NCBI GenBank assembly: GCA_947179195.1
Contig: CAMXAS010000017.1
Coordinates: 1 to 14,557, forward strand
Length of the DNA: 14,557 bases
Source of the DNA: an uncultured Bacteroidales bacterium
GTDB taxonomy: Bacteria; Bacteroidota; Bacteroidia; Bacteroidales; P3
Reading direction: 5' to 3'
This document shows, piece by piece, positions 6,387 through 13,053 of the stretch. Both the position numbers and the translations under genes were made by a program. Within the stretch, counting starts at the first letter, position 1. The number at the start of each line of letters is the position of its first letter. The notes below the pieces were generated by a model that searched no databases, had not been told where the DNA came from, and saw only the letters and a program-made list of their open reading frames with translations.

Positions 6387-8699
6387 TTAGAACAAGAGGT
6401 CGTCGCCCGGGTTGGCGGGCGCGGCGGGTTGTTCCGGCTGAGCCGGCGCGTCGTTCATCTGACTGCGCAGTTTGGGCGCGGACAGCGTGGGCACTTCGCG
6501 TTCCCGGCGTTCGCCCCTGTCGCGGCGGTCGCCACGGTCTTCCCGCGGACGGCGTTCGCGCGGTTCCGGTTCCTTATAACCTTCCGGCTTGGGCGTCAGC
6601 ACCTTGTGCGACAATTTGAGTTTGCCCGTCTTCGGATCCACGTCGATGAGCTTCACGTCGATTTCATCGCCTTCCTTGAGCATATCTTCCACTTTCTCCA
6701 AGCGTTTCCAGCTCATTTCGGAGATGTGCAACAGACCGTCCTTGCCCGGCAGGATTTCGATGAACGCGCCGAACGGCTGGATGTTGCGTACCGTACCGTG
6801 GTAAACCTCGCCCACTTCGGGTACGGCCGTAATCGCCTTGATGCGTTCCAAAGCCGCATCCATGCCCTCTTTGTTGTTGCCGGCGATGTCGATAACCCCG
6901 ATTTCGCCCACTTCTTCAATCGAAATCTGCGTGTTGGTCTCACGCTGCAATTCCTGGATAACCTTGCCGCCCGTGCCGATAACGGCGCCGATGAATTCGC
7001 GCGGAATCGTAATCTGTACGATACGCGGCGCGTGCGGTTTATAGTCGGCGCGCGGTTCGGGCAACACTTCGAGCATCTTGCCCAGGATGTGCGCACGACC
7101 CTGCTTGGCCTGCATCAAAGCCTTGGCCAAGATGTCGTAGGAAAGCCCGTCAATCTTGATATCCATCTGACAGGCCGTGATGCCGTCGCGCGTACCGCAT
7201 ACCTTGAAGTCCATATCGCCCAAGTGGTCTTCGTCGCCGAGGATGTCGGACAATACGGCGTAGTTGCCGGTTTCGGGGTCGGTAATCAAGCCCATCGCGA
7301 TACCGGAAACCGGCTTGCTGATTTTGACACCGGCGTCCATCAACGCCAAGCAGCCCGCGCAGACCGTCGCCATCGAAGACGAACCGTTCGATTCCAGAAT
7401 GTCGGAAACGACGCGGATCGTATAGGGGTTGTCGGCGCCCTTCGGGAGCACCTGTTTCAACGCCCGCATGGCCAGGTTGCCGTGACCCGTTTCGCGGCGG
7501 CTCGTGCCGCGCTGCGGTTTCACCTCACCCGTGGCGAAAGACGGGAAGTTATAGTGTAGCAGGAAGCTGTTCTTACCTTCGATAATCGCGCCGTCGATCG
7601 TCTGTTCGTCGAGTTTGGAACCCAAGGTGACGGTCGAGAGCGACTGCGTTTCACCGCGCGTGAAGATGGCCGAACCGTGGGCGGAGGGCAGATAGTCGGC
7701 CTCGCACCAAATCGGACGGATGTCTTCCAAGCCGCGGCCGTCCAAACGGATTCTTTCCTTGAGAATCATGTCGCGGACCGCCTTGCGGTGTACGTCGTGG
7801 AAGTAGCGGGCAATCATGAATTCCTTGCCTTCCAGCGTTTCGGGCGTAAAGTTCTCGGCAATGAAGTCGGCCTTGATTTGGTCGATTTTCTGACCGCGGA
7901 GCTTCTTGTCGGCCACGCATTCGCGGGCGGCGTCGTAGCATTTCTGATACGTCTTTTCCTCTACCAAACGGCGCAAATCGTCGTCGTTCGTCTCGTGGTT
8001 GTATTCGCGCTTGGCCTTGCCCACTTCCTTGGCCAGTTCCATCTGCACCTGACACTGTACCTTGATGGCTTCGTGCGCCGCCTTCAGGGCTTCGATCATG
8101 ACTTCTTCCGAAACCTCTTTCATTTCGCCTTCCACCATCGAGATGTCGTCAATCGTGGCGCCCACCATGAGTTCGAGGTCGGCTCTTTCCAAATCGGTCG
8201 TCGAGGGGTTGATGACGAACTTGCCGTCGATACGCGCCACGCGTACTTCCGAAATCGGGCCGTGGAACGGGATATCCGATACCGAAAGGGCGGCCGAGGC
8301 GGCCAAAGCGGCGAAGGCGTCGGGCTGCGTGTCGCGGTCACCCGAAATCAAGGTCACCAACACCTGTGTTTCGGCGTGGTAGTTGTCGGGGAACAAGGGA
8401 CGCAACGCGCGGTCAATCAAACGGGAAATCAATATTTCGTATTCCGACAGACGCGCTTCCCGTTTGAAGAAACCGCCCGGGAAACGGCCCACGGCCGCAT
8501 ATTTTTCCTGATAATCGACGGTCAGCGGCATGAAGTCCACGTTTTCGCCGGCTTCCGCCTTGCTGCAGACCGTGGCCAAAATCATCGTGTTACCGCATTT
8601 GACTACGACCGAACCGTCGGCTTGCTTGGCCAGTTTACCGGTTTCGATCATCACCTCCCGACCGTCCGGGAGATTGAATTTTTTTTGAATTCCTAACAT
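6387..8699 (-). CDS. pnp: Polyribonucleotide nucleotidyltransferase (PNPase)
   Basis: This 770-residue protein is a full PNPase, the phosphorolytic 3'-to-5' exoribonuclease of mRNA decay that also makes heteropolymeric tails. It works as a cytoplasmic trimer. Domains in order: first RNase PH domain (about 10-145), alpha-helical linker (about 195-310), second RNase PH domain (about 315-545), KH domain (about 555-620) with GTGG at 575-578, and S1 domain (about 628-700). The catalytic site is intact: GTSRRETGHG (398-407), SNGSSSMA (437-444) and GDEDHLGDMDFK (488-499), in which Asp491, Asp497 and Lys499 correspond to the E. coli catalytic residues. A tail (about 705-770) rich in Arg, Asp and Glu follows, then Pro/Ala, ending in GDDLLF. 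rpsO is just upstream on the same strand, the classic rpsO-pnp order, but with a terminator between them. No strong promoter of its own was found, so read-through may feed it. Confidence 0.98.
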   Translation of the reverse strand: MLGIQKKFNLPDGREVMIETGKLAKQADGSVVVKCGNTMILATVCSKAEAGENVDFMPLTVDYQEKYAAVGRFPGGFFKREARLSEYEILISRLIDRALRPLFPDNYHAETQVLVTLISGDRDTQPDAFAALAASAALSVSDIPFHGPISEVRVARIDGKFVINPSTTDLERADLELMVGATIDDISMVEGEMKEVSEEVMIEALKAAHEAIKVQCQVQMELAKEVGKAKREYNHETNDDDLRRLVEEKTYQKCYDAARECVADKKLRGQKIDQIKADFIAENFTPETLEGKEFMIARYFHDVHRKAVRDMILKERIRLDGRGLEDIRPIWCEADYLPSAHGSAIFTRGETQSLSTVTLGSKLDEQTIDGAIIEGKNSFLLHYNFPSFATGEVKPQRGTSRRETGHGNLAMRALKQVLPKGADNPYTIRVVSDILESNGSSSMATVCAGCLALMDAGVKISKPVSGIAMGLITDPETGNYAVLSDILGDEDHLGDMDFKVCGTRDGITACQMDIKIDGLSYDILAKALMQAKQGRAHILGKMLEVLPEPRADYKPHAPRIVQITIPREFIGAVIGTGGKVIQELQRETNTQISIEEVGEIGVIDIAGNNKEGMDAALERIKAITAVPEVGEVYHGTVRNIQPFGAFIEILPGKDGLLHISEMSWKRLEKVEDMLKEGDEIDVKLIDVDPKTGKLKLSHKVLTPKPEGYKEPEPRERRPREDRGDRRDRGERREREVPTLSAPKLRSQMNDAPAQPEQPAAPANPGDDLLF

Positions 8700-8819
8700 A
8701 ACAACTAATTTAACTACTATCTTATCTTACTTGCTTTATCGTTCAAGGCAGGCCGTTCCGTCCGTCCGCTTCCGCGCGGCCTACGCCGCAGGGGGAAAAC
8801 GGGAAGACTAAAAATAGAA

Positions 8820-8850
8820 AAAAAGGCAATTAAACAATAATTGCCTTTTT
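8820..8850 (-). terminator. Rho-independent terminator downstream of rpsO
   Basis: AAAAAGGCAATTA (8820-8832) pairs perfectly with TAATTGCCTTTTT (8838-8850) around a five-base AACAA loop. On the minus strand the stem ends in a U-tract 23 nt after the rpsO stop. It separates rpsO from pnp and may let only part of the transcripts through. The symmetric A/T arms mean it could also work on the plus strand, where no gene needs it. Confidence 0.85.
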
Positions 8851-8872
8851 CCCTATTCTACAGCACGCGGGT

Positions 8873-9142
8873 TTACTTACGCAAACCGAGTTCCTTCAGG
8901 ATATTTCTGTAACGTTCGATGTCTTTCTCCTTGAGGTATTCGAGCAACTTCTTACGTTTACCGACCAAATTGACCAACGCGCGGTTCGTGAATTTGTCGT
9001 TGTGGTGCGCTTTCACGTGTTGGGTCAGGTGAAGAATCCGTTCCGTAAACAACGCGATCTGACCTTCTACGCTACCGGTATTCGTGGCGGCGCCGCCGTG
9101 TTTCTTGAAAATTTCCTGTTTCTGTTCAGCCGTTAAGTACAT
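8873..9142 (-). CDS. rpsO: 30S ribosomal protein S15
   Basis: This 89-residue protein has the normal bacterial S15 length and pattern: TGSVEGQIALFTERILHLTQHVKAHHNDK, then RALVNLVGKRKKLLEYLKEKDIERYRNILKELGLRK. S15 binds the central domain of 16S rRNA early in small-subunit assembly. It has its own well-formed promoter (9201-9232) and terminator (8820-8850), so it can be made as a single-gene transcript. ptb lies upstream and pnp downstream, all on the minus strand. In other bacteria S15 represses its own translation by binding its leader; a roughly 53-nt leader is present here, but I cannot show binding. Confidence 0.98.
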   Translation of the reverse strand: MYLTAEQKQEIFKKHGGAATNTGSVEGQIALFTERILHLTQHVKAHHNDKFTNRALVNLVGKRKKLLEYLKEKDIERYRNILKELGLRK

Positions 9143-9200
9143 AACTACCTGTGTCTGTTTTAGTATCCTATATTACGTTTACAATTCCCGTTTGGGAGCG

Positions 9201-9232
9201 CAAAGGTAACATAATTTTTTTTAAACTGCAAA
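9201..9232 (-). promoter_or_regulatory. Bacteroidota promoter of rpsO
   Basis: Reading the minus strand, TTTG (9232-9229) is followed after 20 nt by TACCTTTG (9208-9201), an exact match to TTTG-N20-TAnnTTTG. Transcription should start near 9195, about 53 nt before the rpsO ATG. The promoter lies between the ptb stop (9233) and rpsO with no room to spare; its upstream element abuts the last ptb codon. Confidence 0.8.
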
Positions 9233-10141
9233 TTATTTCGCGCACAAGGCCGCGAGCGCAATCGAGTAAAGTTTTACCTTTTCGCTGTCGCCACGCGACG
9301 AGAGGATGCACGGCACTTTCGCGCCGACCACCATCGCGCCCAGGTCGCCCTTGCAGAATTTCGTGTGCATTTTGTAGAACACGTTGCCCGATTCGATGTT
9401 CGGGAACAGCAGACAGTCGGCGTCGCCGCCCACCTGACCGCCGATTTTCTTAATCTCGCAAGCCTCTTTGTCGATGGCCACGTCCAAAGCCAACGGGCCG
9501 TCCACGAACGCGCCCTTGATCTGGCCCCTTTCGGCCATCTTGGAAATCAAAGCGGCATCCACGCAAGCCTGCATACCGGCCGACATCTGTTCGGTGGCCG
9601 CAATCACGGCAACCTTCGGCTTTTCGATGCCAATCATCTTGGCCGTCGAAATCAGGTAGTTGGCAATCGCCACTTTTTGGTTCAAGTCCGGAGCCGGGAT
9701 GATGGCCATATCGCTTACCACCAACAGTTTGTGATAGAACGGGTTTTGCATCACCGCCACGTGGGTCAGCATGGCTTTCGGGCCGGGCATCAGGCCTTTT
9801 TCCTTGTTCAGGATGGCACGCATATATTTGTCGGTGCTCACGAGGCCCTTCATCAACAGATTGCCTTCGCCGTCGTTAATCAATTTGACCGCCAGCTGAG
9901 CCGCCTTGTTCTCGTCGGCTTCCTGTACGATTTTGAATTTCTTGATGTCGATGTTTTCTTCGGCGCAAACCTTCGCAATCGTGGCTTCGTCGCCTACGAG
10001 CGTGGCTTCTACAATGCCGAGGTCCACCGCCTTGCTTACGGCGCCAATCGTGTGGGAATCGTTGGCGTAAGCCGCTACCAAACGCTTTTTGTCCTTACTC
10101 CGCAAGAGCTCGAACATCTGATCTAATTTATTGATTACCAT
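9233..10141 (-). CDS. ptb: Phosphate butyryltransferase-type acyl phosphotransferase (Ptb/Pta family)
   Basis: This 302-residue protein belongs to the phosphate acetyl/butyryl transferase family, which exchanges CoA for phosphate: acyl-CoA + Pi gives acyl-phosphate + CoA. Its length (about 300) and single-domain form fit Ptb rather than long Pta. Conserved segments are NLLMKGLVST (94-103), HVAVMQNPFYHKLLVVSDMA (127-146), AATEQMSAGMQA (181-192), VDGPLALDVAID (213-224), GGDADCLLFPNIESGNV (238-254) and the SSRGDSEKV phosphate/CoA-site segment (281-289). It has its own promoter and lies directly after the 2-oxoacid:ferredoxin oxidoreductase genes, whose product would be an acyl-CoA. This supports butyryl-CoA or branched-chain acyl-CoA as substrate. 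A butyrate kinase gene, its usual partner, is not next to it; rpsO is. Chain-length preference is inferred from context only. Confidence 0.88.
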   Translation of the reverse strand: MVINKLDQMFELLRSKDKKRLVAAYANDSHTIGAVSKAVDLGIVEATLVGDEATIAKVCAEENIDIKKFKIVQEADENKAAQLAVKLINDGEGNLLMKGLVSTDKYMRAILNKEKGLMPGPKAMLTHVAVMQNPFYHKLLVVSDMAIIPAPDLNQKVAIANYLISTAKMIGIEKPKVAVIAATEQMSAGMQACVDAALISKMAERGQIKGAFVDGPLALDVAIDKEACEIKKIGGQVGGDADCLLFPNIESGNVFYKMHTKFCKGDLGAMVVGAKVPCILSSRGDSEKVKLYSIALAALCAK

Positions 10142-10172
10142 GTTTATTATTGTTTAAAATTTCAAAACAGGG

Positions 10173-10189
10173 TTACGGACGGGCCGTAA
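10173..10189 (-). other. Stem-loop at the predicted 5' end of the ptb mRNA
   Basis: TTACGG (10173-10178) and CCGTAA (10184-10189) form a perfect six-pair stem with a five-base loop. It falls within a few bases of the transcription start expected from the -7 element at 10197-10204. Terminal 5' stems of this kind can protect an mRNA from decay; that role is inferred. Confidence 0.4.
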
Positions 10190-10196
10190 GGGTGTG

Positions 10197-10204
10197 CAAA
10201 GGTA
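10197..10204 (-). promoter_or_regulatory. Bacteroidota -7 promoter element of ptb
   Basis: On the minus strand the octamer TACCTTTG is an exact TAnnTTTG and is identical to the rpsO -7 element. The upstream TTTG is not clear at the expected 20-nt spacing; the region near 10225-10233 is only T/A-rich. It lies between the terminator at 10245-10272 and ptb, so ptb appears to be transcribed independently of the oxidoreductase operon. Start would be near 10191, with a roughly 50-nt leader. Confidence 0.6.
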
Positions 10205-10244
10205 CAAAAAAATAGTGATAATGTGATATAAAGGGATATAAAAA

Positions 10245-10272
10245 GAGCGGCCCCGCCATAGCGGAGCCGCTC
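10245..10272 (-). terminator. Rho-independent terminator after the oxidoreductase gamma-subunit gene
   Basis: GAGCGGCCCCGC (10245-10256) pairs with GCGGAGCCGCTC (10261-10272), with one C-A mismatch and a four-base loop. On the minus strand it is followed by five T residues (10244-10240). It sits 21 nt after the gamma-subunit stop and ends the ferredoxin-oxidoreductase transcript. Confidence 0.85.
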
Positions 10273-10293
10273 CCCTCTTAGGAAAAACCGGAA

Positions 10294-10839
10294 CTAGCGG
10301 ACTTCCTTAATCAAAGTCTTGCCCAGTTCGATCGCCTTCTCGTTTTCCGGAATCAAATTGTGGTGACGAGCCGGCAAGGATTTTTCCAAACCCTTGTGGA
10401 TGAATTCGGGTTGCAACAACGGTTTCACTTTCAGGAAGCCGCCCAATACGATCATGTTGAACACCTTGTTCAAGCCCATTTCGTTGGCCGCGTCGTTGGC
10501 CGCAATCGTATAGACCTTGATGTCCTTACGTTCCGGGTGACGCGTGATGCCGTTGGGGTCGTAAATCAGGCAACCGCCGGGTTTAACCGCGTTTTCGAAC
10601 TTGTCCATCGACTGCTGGTTGAGCACGATGGCCGTATCGAAAGCATTGATGACGGGCGACGAAATGCGTTCGTCGCTGATGATGACCGATACGTTGGCGG
10701 TACCGCCGCGCATTTCGGGACCATAGGAAGGCATCCAGCTGACTTCCTTGTTTTCCATCACGCCCGAGTAGGCCAAGATTTTGCCCATAGACAATACCCC
10801 TTGCCCACCGAATCCTGCTATAATAATTTCTTCTGTCAT
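10294..10839 (-). CDS. 2-oxoacid:ferredoxin oxidoreductase, gamma subunit
   Basis: This 181-residue protein is the gamma (CoA-binding/electron-transfer domain III type) subunit of a multi-subunit 2-oxoacid:ferredoxin oxidoreductase. The family signatures are the N-terminal GFGGQGVLSMGKILA (9-23) and PSYGPEMRGGTANVSVIIS (37-55). It is the last gene of the cluster: ferredoxin, alpha, beta, gamma. The gap to the beta gene is 29 nt and a terminator follows. Separate alpha, beta and gamma chains plus a small ferredoxin are the VOR/KOR-type layout, as opposed to the single-chain PFOR of many anaerobes. VorC or KorC would be the matching names; the 2-oxoacid used cannot be read from this subunit. 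Confidence 0.9.
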   Translation of the reverse strand: MTEEIIIAGFGGQGVLSMGKILAYSGVMENKEVSWMPSYGPEMRGGTANVSVIISDERISSPVINAFDTAIVLNQQSMDKFENAVKPGGCLIYDPNGITRHPERKDIKVYTIAANDAANEMGLNKVFNMIVLGGFLKVKPLLQPEFIHKGLEKSLPARHHNLIPENEKAIELGKTLIKEVR

Positions 10840-10868
10840 TGTTTTGTGATTTTAGCGTGAATAATCCC

Positions 10869-11645
10869 TTATCTGACGAGCTGTCCGTCCACCTTGATGT
10901 CGCCCGGCTTGAAGTATTCGAACACGTTTTCCACCATCCATTTGTTGGCGTCAACCGGTTTCATCTTCCATCCGGAGTTGCAGTTCGACATCACTTCGAT
11001 AAACGTCAGACCGCCCTTGTTGGCCATCTGGTCTTCGATACCTTTCTTAATCGCTTTCTTGAGCGTGCGGACGGCCGCGGCCGTGTGCACCGAGTGACGC
11101 GATACGTTGCGGACCCCGTTCAACTGCGCGATCATTTCGGTGATGCGCAACGGCCAGCCCACCTTGTGGACGTCACGGCCGTAGGGGCTCGTGGCGGTTT
11201 TCATGTCTTCCAGCGTCGTCGGCGCCATCTGACCGCCCGTCATACCGTAAATCGCGTTGTTGACGAAAATCATCAAGATGTTTTCGCCACGGTTGCAGGC
11301 GTGTACCGTTTCAGCCGTACCGATGGCCGCCAAGTCGCCGTCGCCCTGGTAGGTGAAGACGAACTTTTCGGGCATGAGGCGCTTTACGGCCGTGGCCAGC
11401 GCGGGCGCACGTCCGTGGGCCGCTTCCTGCATATCCACGTTCATATAATTATAAGCGAAGACCGAGCAACCGACCGGCGCGATGCCGACGGTCTTTTCCT
11501 GAAGACCCATTTCGTCCACAGCCTCCATCAACGTGCGGTGTATGGTACCGTGACCGCAACCGGGACAGTAGTGCAGGACATTATCGGTCATGAGAGAGGT
11601 TTTCTTGTAAACCAGATTCTCGGGTGTGCAAATGTTTGATGCCAT
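10869..11645 (-). CDS. 2-oxoacid:ferredoxin oxidoreductase, beta subunit (TPP-binding)
   Basis: This 258-residue protein is the thiamine-pyrophosphate-binding subunit, the site of 2-oxoacid decarboxylation in the complex. It shows CPGCGHG (27-33), a motif of this subunit class, and the TPP/Mg signature GDGD (101-104) followed about 25 residues later by VNN (128-130) and AIYGMTGGQMAPTT. It starts 8 nt after the alpha-subunit stop. Its ATG is preceded by an exact AGGAGG (minus strand, 11655-11650), which overlaps the alpha stop codon; this is a strong Shine-Dalgarno site, rare in this phylum. It would be named VorA (branched-chain 2-oxoacids) or KorB (2-oxoglutarate). The adjacent ptb gene favours branched-chain substrates, but sequence alone does not settle it. 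Confidence 0.92.
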   Translation of the reverse strand: MASNICTPENLVYKKTSLMTDNVLHYCPGCGHGTIHRTLMEAVDEMGLQEKTVGIAPVGCSVFAYNYMNVDMQEAAHGRAPALATAVKRLMPEKFVFTYQGDGDLAAIGTAETVHACNRGENILMIFVNNAIYGMTGGQMAPTTLEDMKTATSPYGRDVHKVGWPLRITEMIAQLNGVRNVSRHSVHTAAAVRTLKKAIKKGIEDQMANKGGLTFIEVMSNCNSGWKMKPVDANKWMVENVFEYFKPGDIKVDGQLVR

Positions 11646-11649
11646 ACAA

Positions 11650-11655
11650 CCTCCT
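11650..11655 (-). promoter_or_regulatory. Strong Shine-Dalgarno site for the beta-subunit gene
   Basis: The minus strand reads AGGAGG, then TTGT, then ATG (11645). The site overlaps the TAG stop of the alpha gene (11656-11654). The spacing of four bases is short but workable. Other starts in the window have A/T-rich leaders without such a site. Confidence 0.65.
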
Positions 11656-12730
11656 ATAATAATTTAGTTTCTAATGCTTTTACTACTTCATCCGGGTTGG
11701 GGATGATACCGCCCACGCGGCCGTAGAATTCCACTTTCGTCTTGCCGTTGACGGCCAGGCGAACGTCTTCCACCATCTGACCCAAGCTCATTTCCACCGA
11801 CAGGAAGCCTTTGGCGCGTTCGGCCAAGCGGGCGATTTCCTTTTTCGGGAACGGGAAGAGCGTGATGGGACGCAACAGACCCACCTTGATGCCTTTGGCA
11901 CGGGCCAAATCCACGGCCTTTTGGCAGATACGGGCGCAGGAACCGTAGGCGACGAAGATGTATTCGGCGTCTTCGCACTGGATTTCCTCGAAGCGGACTT
12001 CGTTTTCCTCCACGGCGTTGTATTTTTCCTGCAGGTGCAGCACGTGTCTTTCCTGACTGGCCGCATCCATATCCAAGGACGTGATGATGTTGTGTTCGCG
12101 GTCGGGCGTCTTACCCACCGTGGCCCAAGGCGTGTTCTTGCGGATTTCGGCTTCCGTGAAGCGCGGACGCTGTTCCGGCAGCACGACCTTTTCCATCATC
12201 TGGCCGATGACGCCGTCCGAAAGAATCAGCGACGGCATCCGGTACTTGAACGCCAAGTCGAAGGCCAGCGCCACGAAATCGGCCATTTCCTGTACGGACG
12301 ACGGCGCGAGGACGATCAGACGGTAGTCACCGTGACCGCCACCCTTCGTGGATTGGAAATAGTCGGACTGGGCCGGCTGAATCGTACCCAGACCTGGACC
12401 GCCGCGGACGACGTTCAGGATAAGGCAGGGCAATTCAGCACCCGCCATATAGGAGATACCTTCCTGTTTCAAACTGAAGCCGGGGCTGGACGAAGAGGTC
12501 ATGACCCGCTTGCCGCAGCAGGCGCCGCCGTAAACCATATTGATGGCGGCCAGCTCGCTTTCGGCTTGCAGCACCACCATACCGGTACGATTCTCGGGAC
12601 GTTCCTTCATCAAGTATTCCATCACCTCGGACTGGGGCGTGATGGGATAACCGAAATAACCGTCGCAACCGGCGCGGATAGCGGCCTCGGCGATGGCTTC
12701 GTTCCCTTTCATTAAACGTAATTCTTCCAT
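11654..12730 (-). CDS. vorB: 2-oxoacid:ferredoxin oxidoreductase, alpha subunit (VorB-like)
   Basis: This 358-residue protein is the alpha chain, combining the pyrimidine-binding transketolase domain (about 8-235) and the C-terminal transketolase-like domain II (about 260-355). Key segments are GYFGYPITPQSEVMEYL (24-40), LQAESELAAINMVYGGACCGKR (54-75), TSSSSPGFSLKQEGISYMAGAELP (78-101) and VVRGGPGLGTIQPAQSDY (107-124). These match the family annotated as VorB, the 3-methyl-2-oxobutanoate:ferredoxin oxidoreductase chain. The complex converts 2-oxoacid + CoA + oxidised ferredoxin to acyl-CoA + CO2 + reduced ferredoxin in the cytoplasm. A second Met at residue 7 (12712) is an alternative start; I kept the upstream one, which follows an A-rich leader. 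Closely related KorA chains act on 2-oxoglutarate, so the substrate is uncertain. Confidence 0.9.
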   Translation of the reverse strand: MEELRLMKGNEAIAEAAIRAGCDGYFGYPITPQSEVMEYLMKERPENRTGMVVLQAESELAAINMVYGGACCGKRVMTSSSSPGFSLKQEGISYMAGAELPCLILNVVRGGPGLGTIQPAQSDYFQSTKGGGHGDYRLIVLAPSSVQEMADFVALAFDLAFKYRMPSLILSDGVIGQMMEKVVLPEQRPRFTEAEIRKNTPWATVGKTPDREHNIITSLDMDAASQERHVLHLQEKYNAVEENEVRFEEIQCEDAEYIFVAYGSCARICQKAVDLARAKGIKVGLLRPITLFPFPKKEIARLAERAKGFLSVEMSLGQMVEDVRLAVNGKTKVEFYGRVGGIIPNPDEVVKALETKLL

Positions 12731-12778
12731 TACTTTATGCTTTTGTTGATTTTTTTATTCCGTCTTTTCTACCCGGCC

Positions 12779-13006
12779 TTATTCTTCGATTTTGGCCTTG
12801 TAAACCGTGATGACGCCGTCCGGGCAAATCATCGCGCAGGACGCGCAACCGATGCAGGTGTCGCTGATCATCATGGCAAAGTGGTAGCCTTTGCCGTTCA
12901 CTTCTTTAGACATGCCGATCGTATTGGTCGGGCAAGCGGTCGTGCAGACTTCGCAACCTTTGCAGCGTTCCCGGTCTACAACGATTTCTCCTTTGATTTT
13001 AGCCAT
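12779..13006 (-). CDS. 2[4Fe-4S] ferredoxin subunit of the 2-oxoacid oxidoreductase
   Basis: This 75-residue protein carries two complete CxxCxxCxxxCP motifs, at Cys15-Cys18-Cys21-Cys25 and Cys51-Cys54-Cys57-Cys61, so it should bind two [4Fe-4S] clusters. About 25 residues separate the motifs, slightly more than in the smallest clostridial ferredoxins. It is the first gene of the oxidoreductase cluster, 48 nt upstream of the alpha gene, and most likely serves as the delta subunit (VorD/KorD type) that passes electrons out of the complex. dnaN ends 47 nt upstream on the same strand with no clear terminator between. Confidence 0.92.
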   Translation of the reverse strand: MAKIKGEIVVDRERCKGCEVCTTACPTNTIGMSKEVNGKGYHFAMMISDTCIGCASCAMICPDGVITVYKAKIEE

Positions 13007-13053
13007 ATTACAATGTATTTAAGTTATTTCTTTACGTTATCGCCGTCGGCGGA

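Noticed and set aside
6429..7559. Long plus-strand open frame (376 codons) over pnp
   Set aside because: It lies wholly within pnp on the opposite strand and shows no family motif. The pnp frame is complete and conserved.
8807..8838. Possible pnp promoter with ATTG and TATTTTTA on the minus strand
   Set aside because: Both elements miss consensus bases, the spacing is 18 nt, and they fall in the rpsO terminator and its A/T-rich flank, where such matches are expected by chance.
9143..9233. A truncated butyrate kinase gene between ptb and rpsO
   Set aside because: The 90-nt gap holds only the rpsO promoter and leader; no kinase-like coding remnant is readable in any frame.
13040..13052. Terminator just after dnaN
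   Set aside because: The stem has only four strong pairs with a three-base loop and no T-tract on the minus strand.
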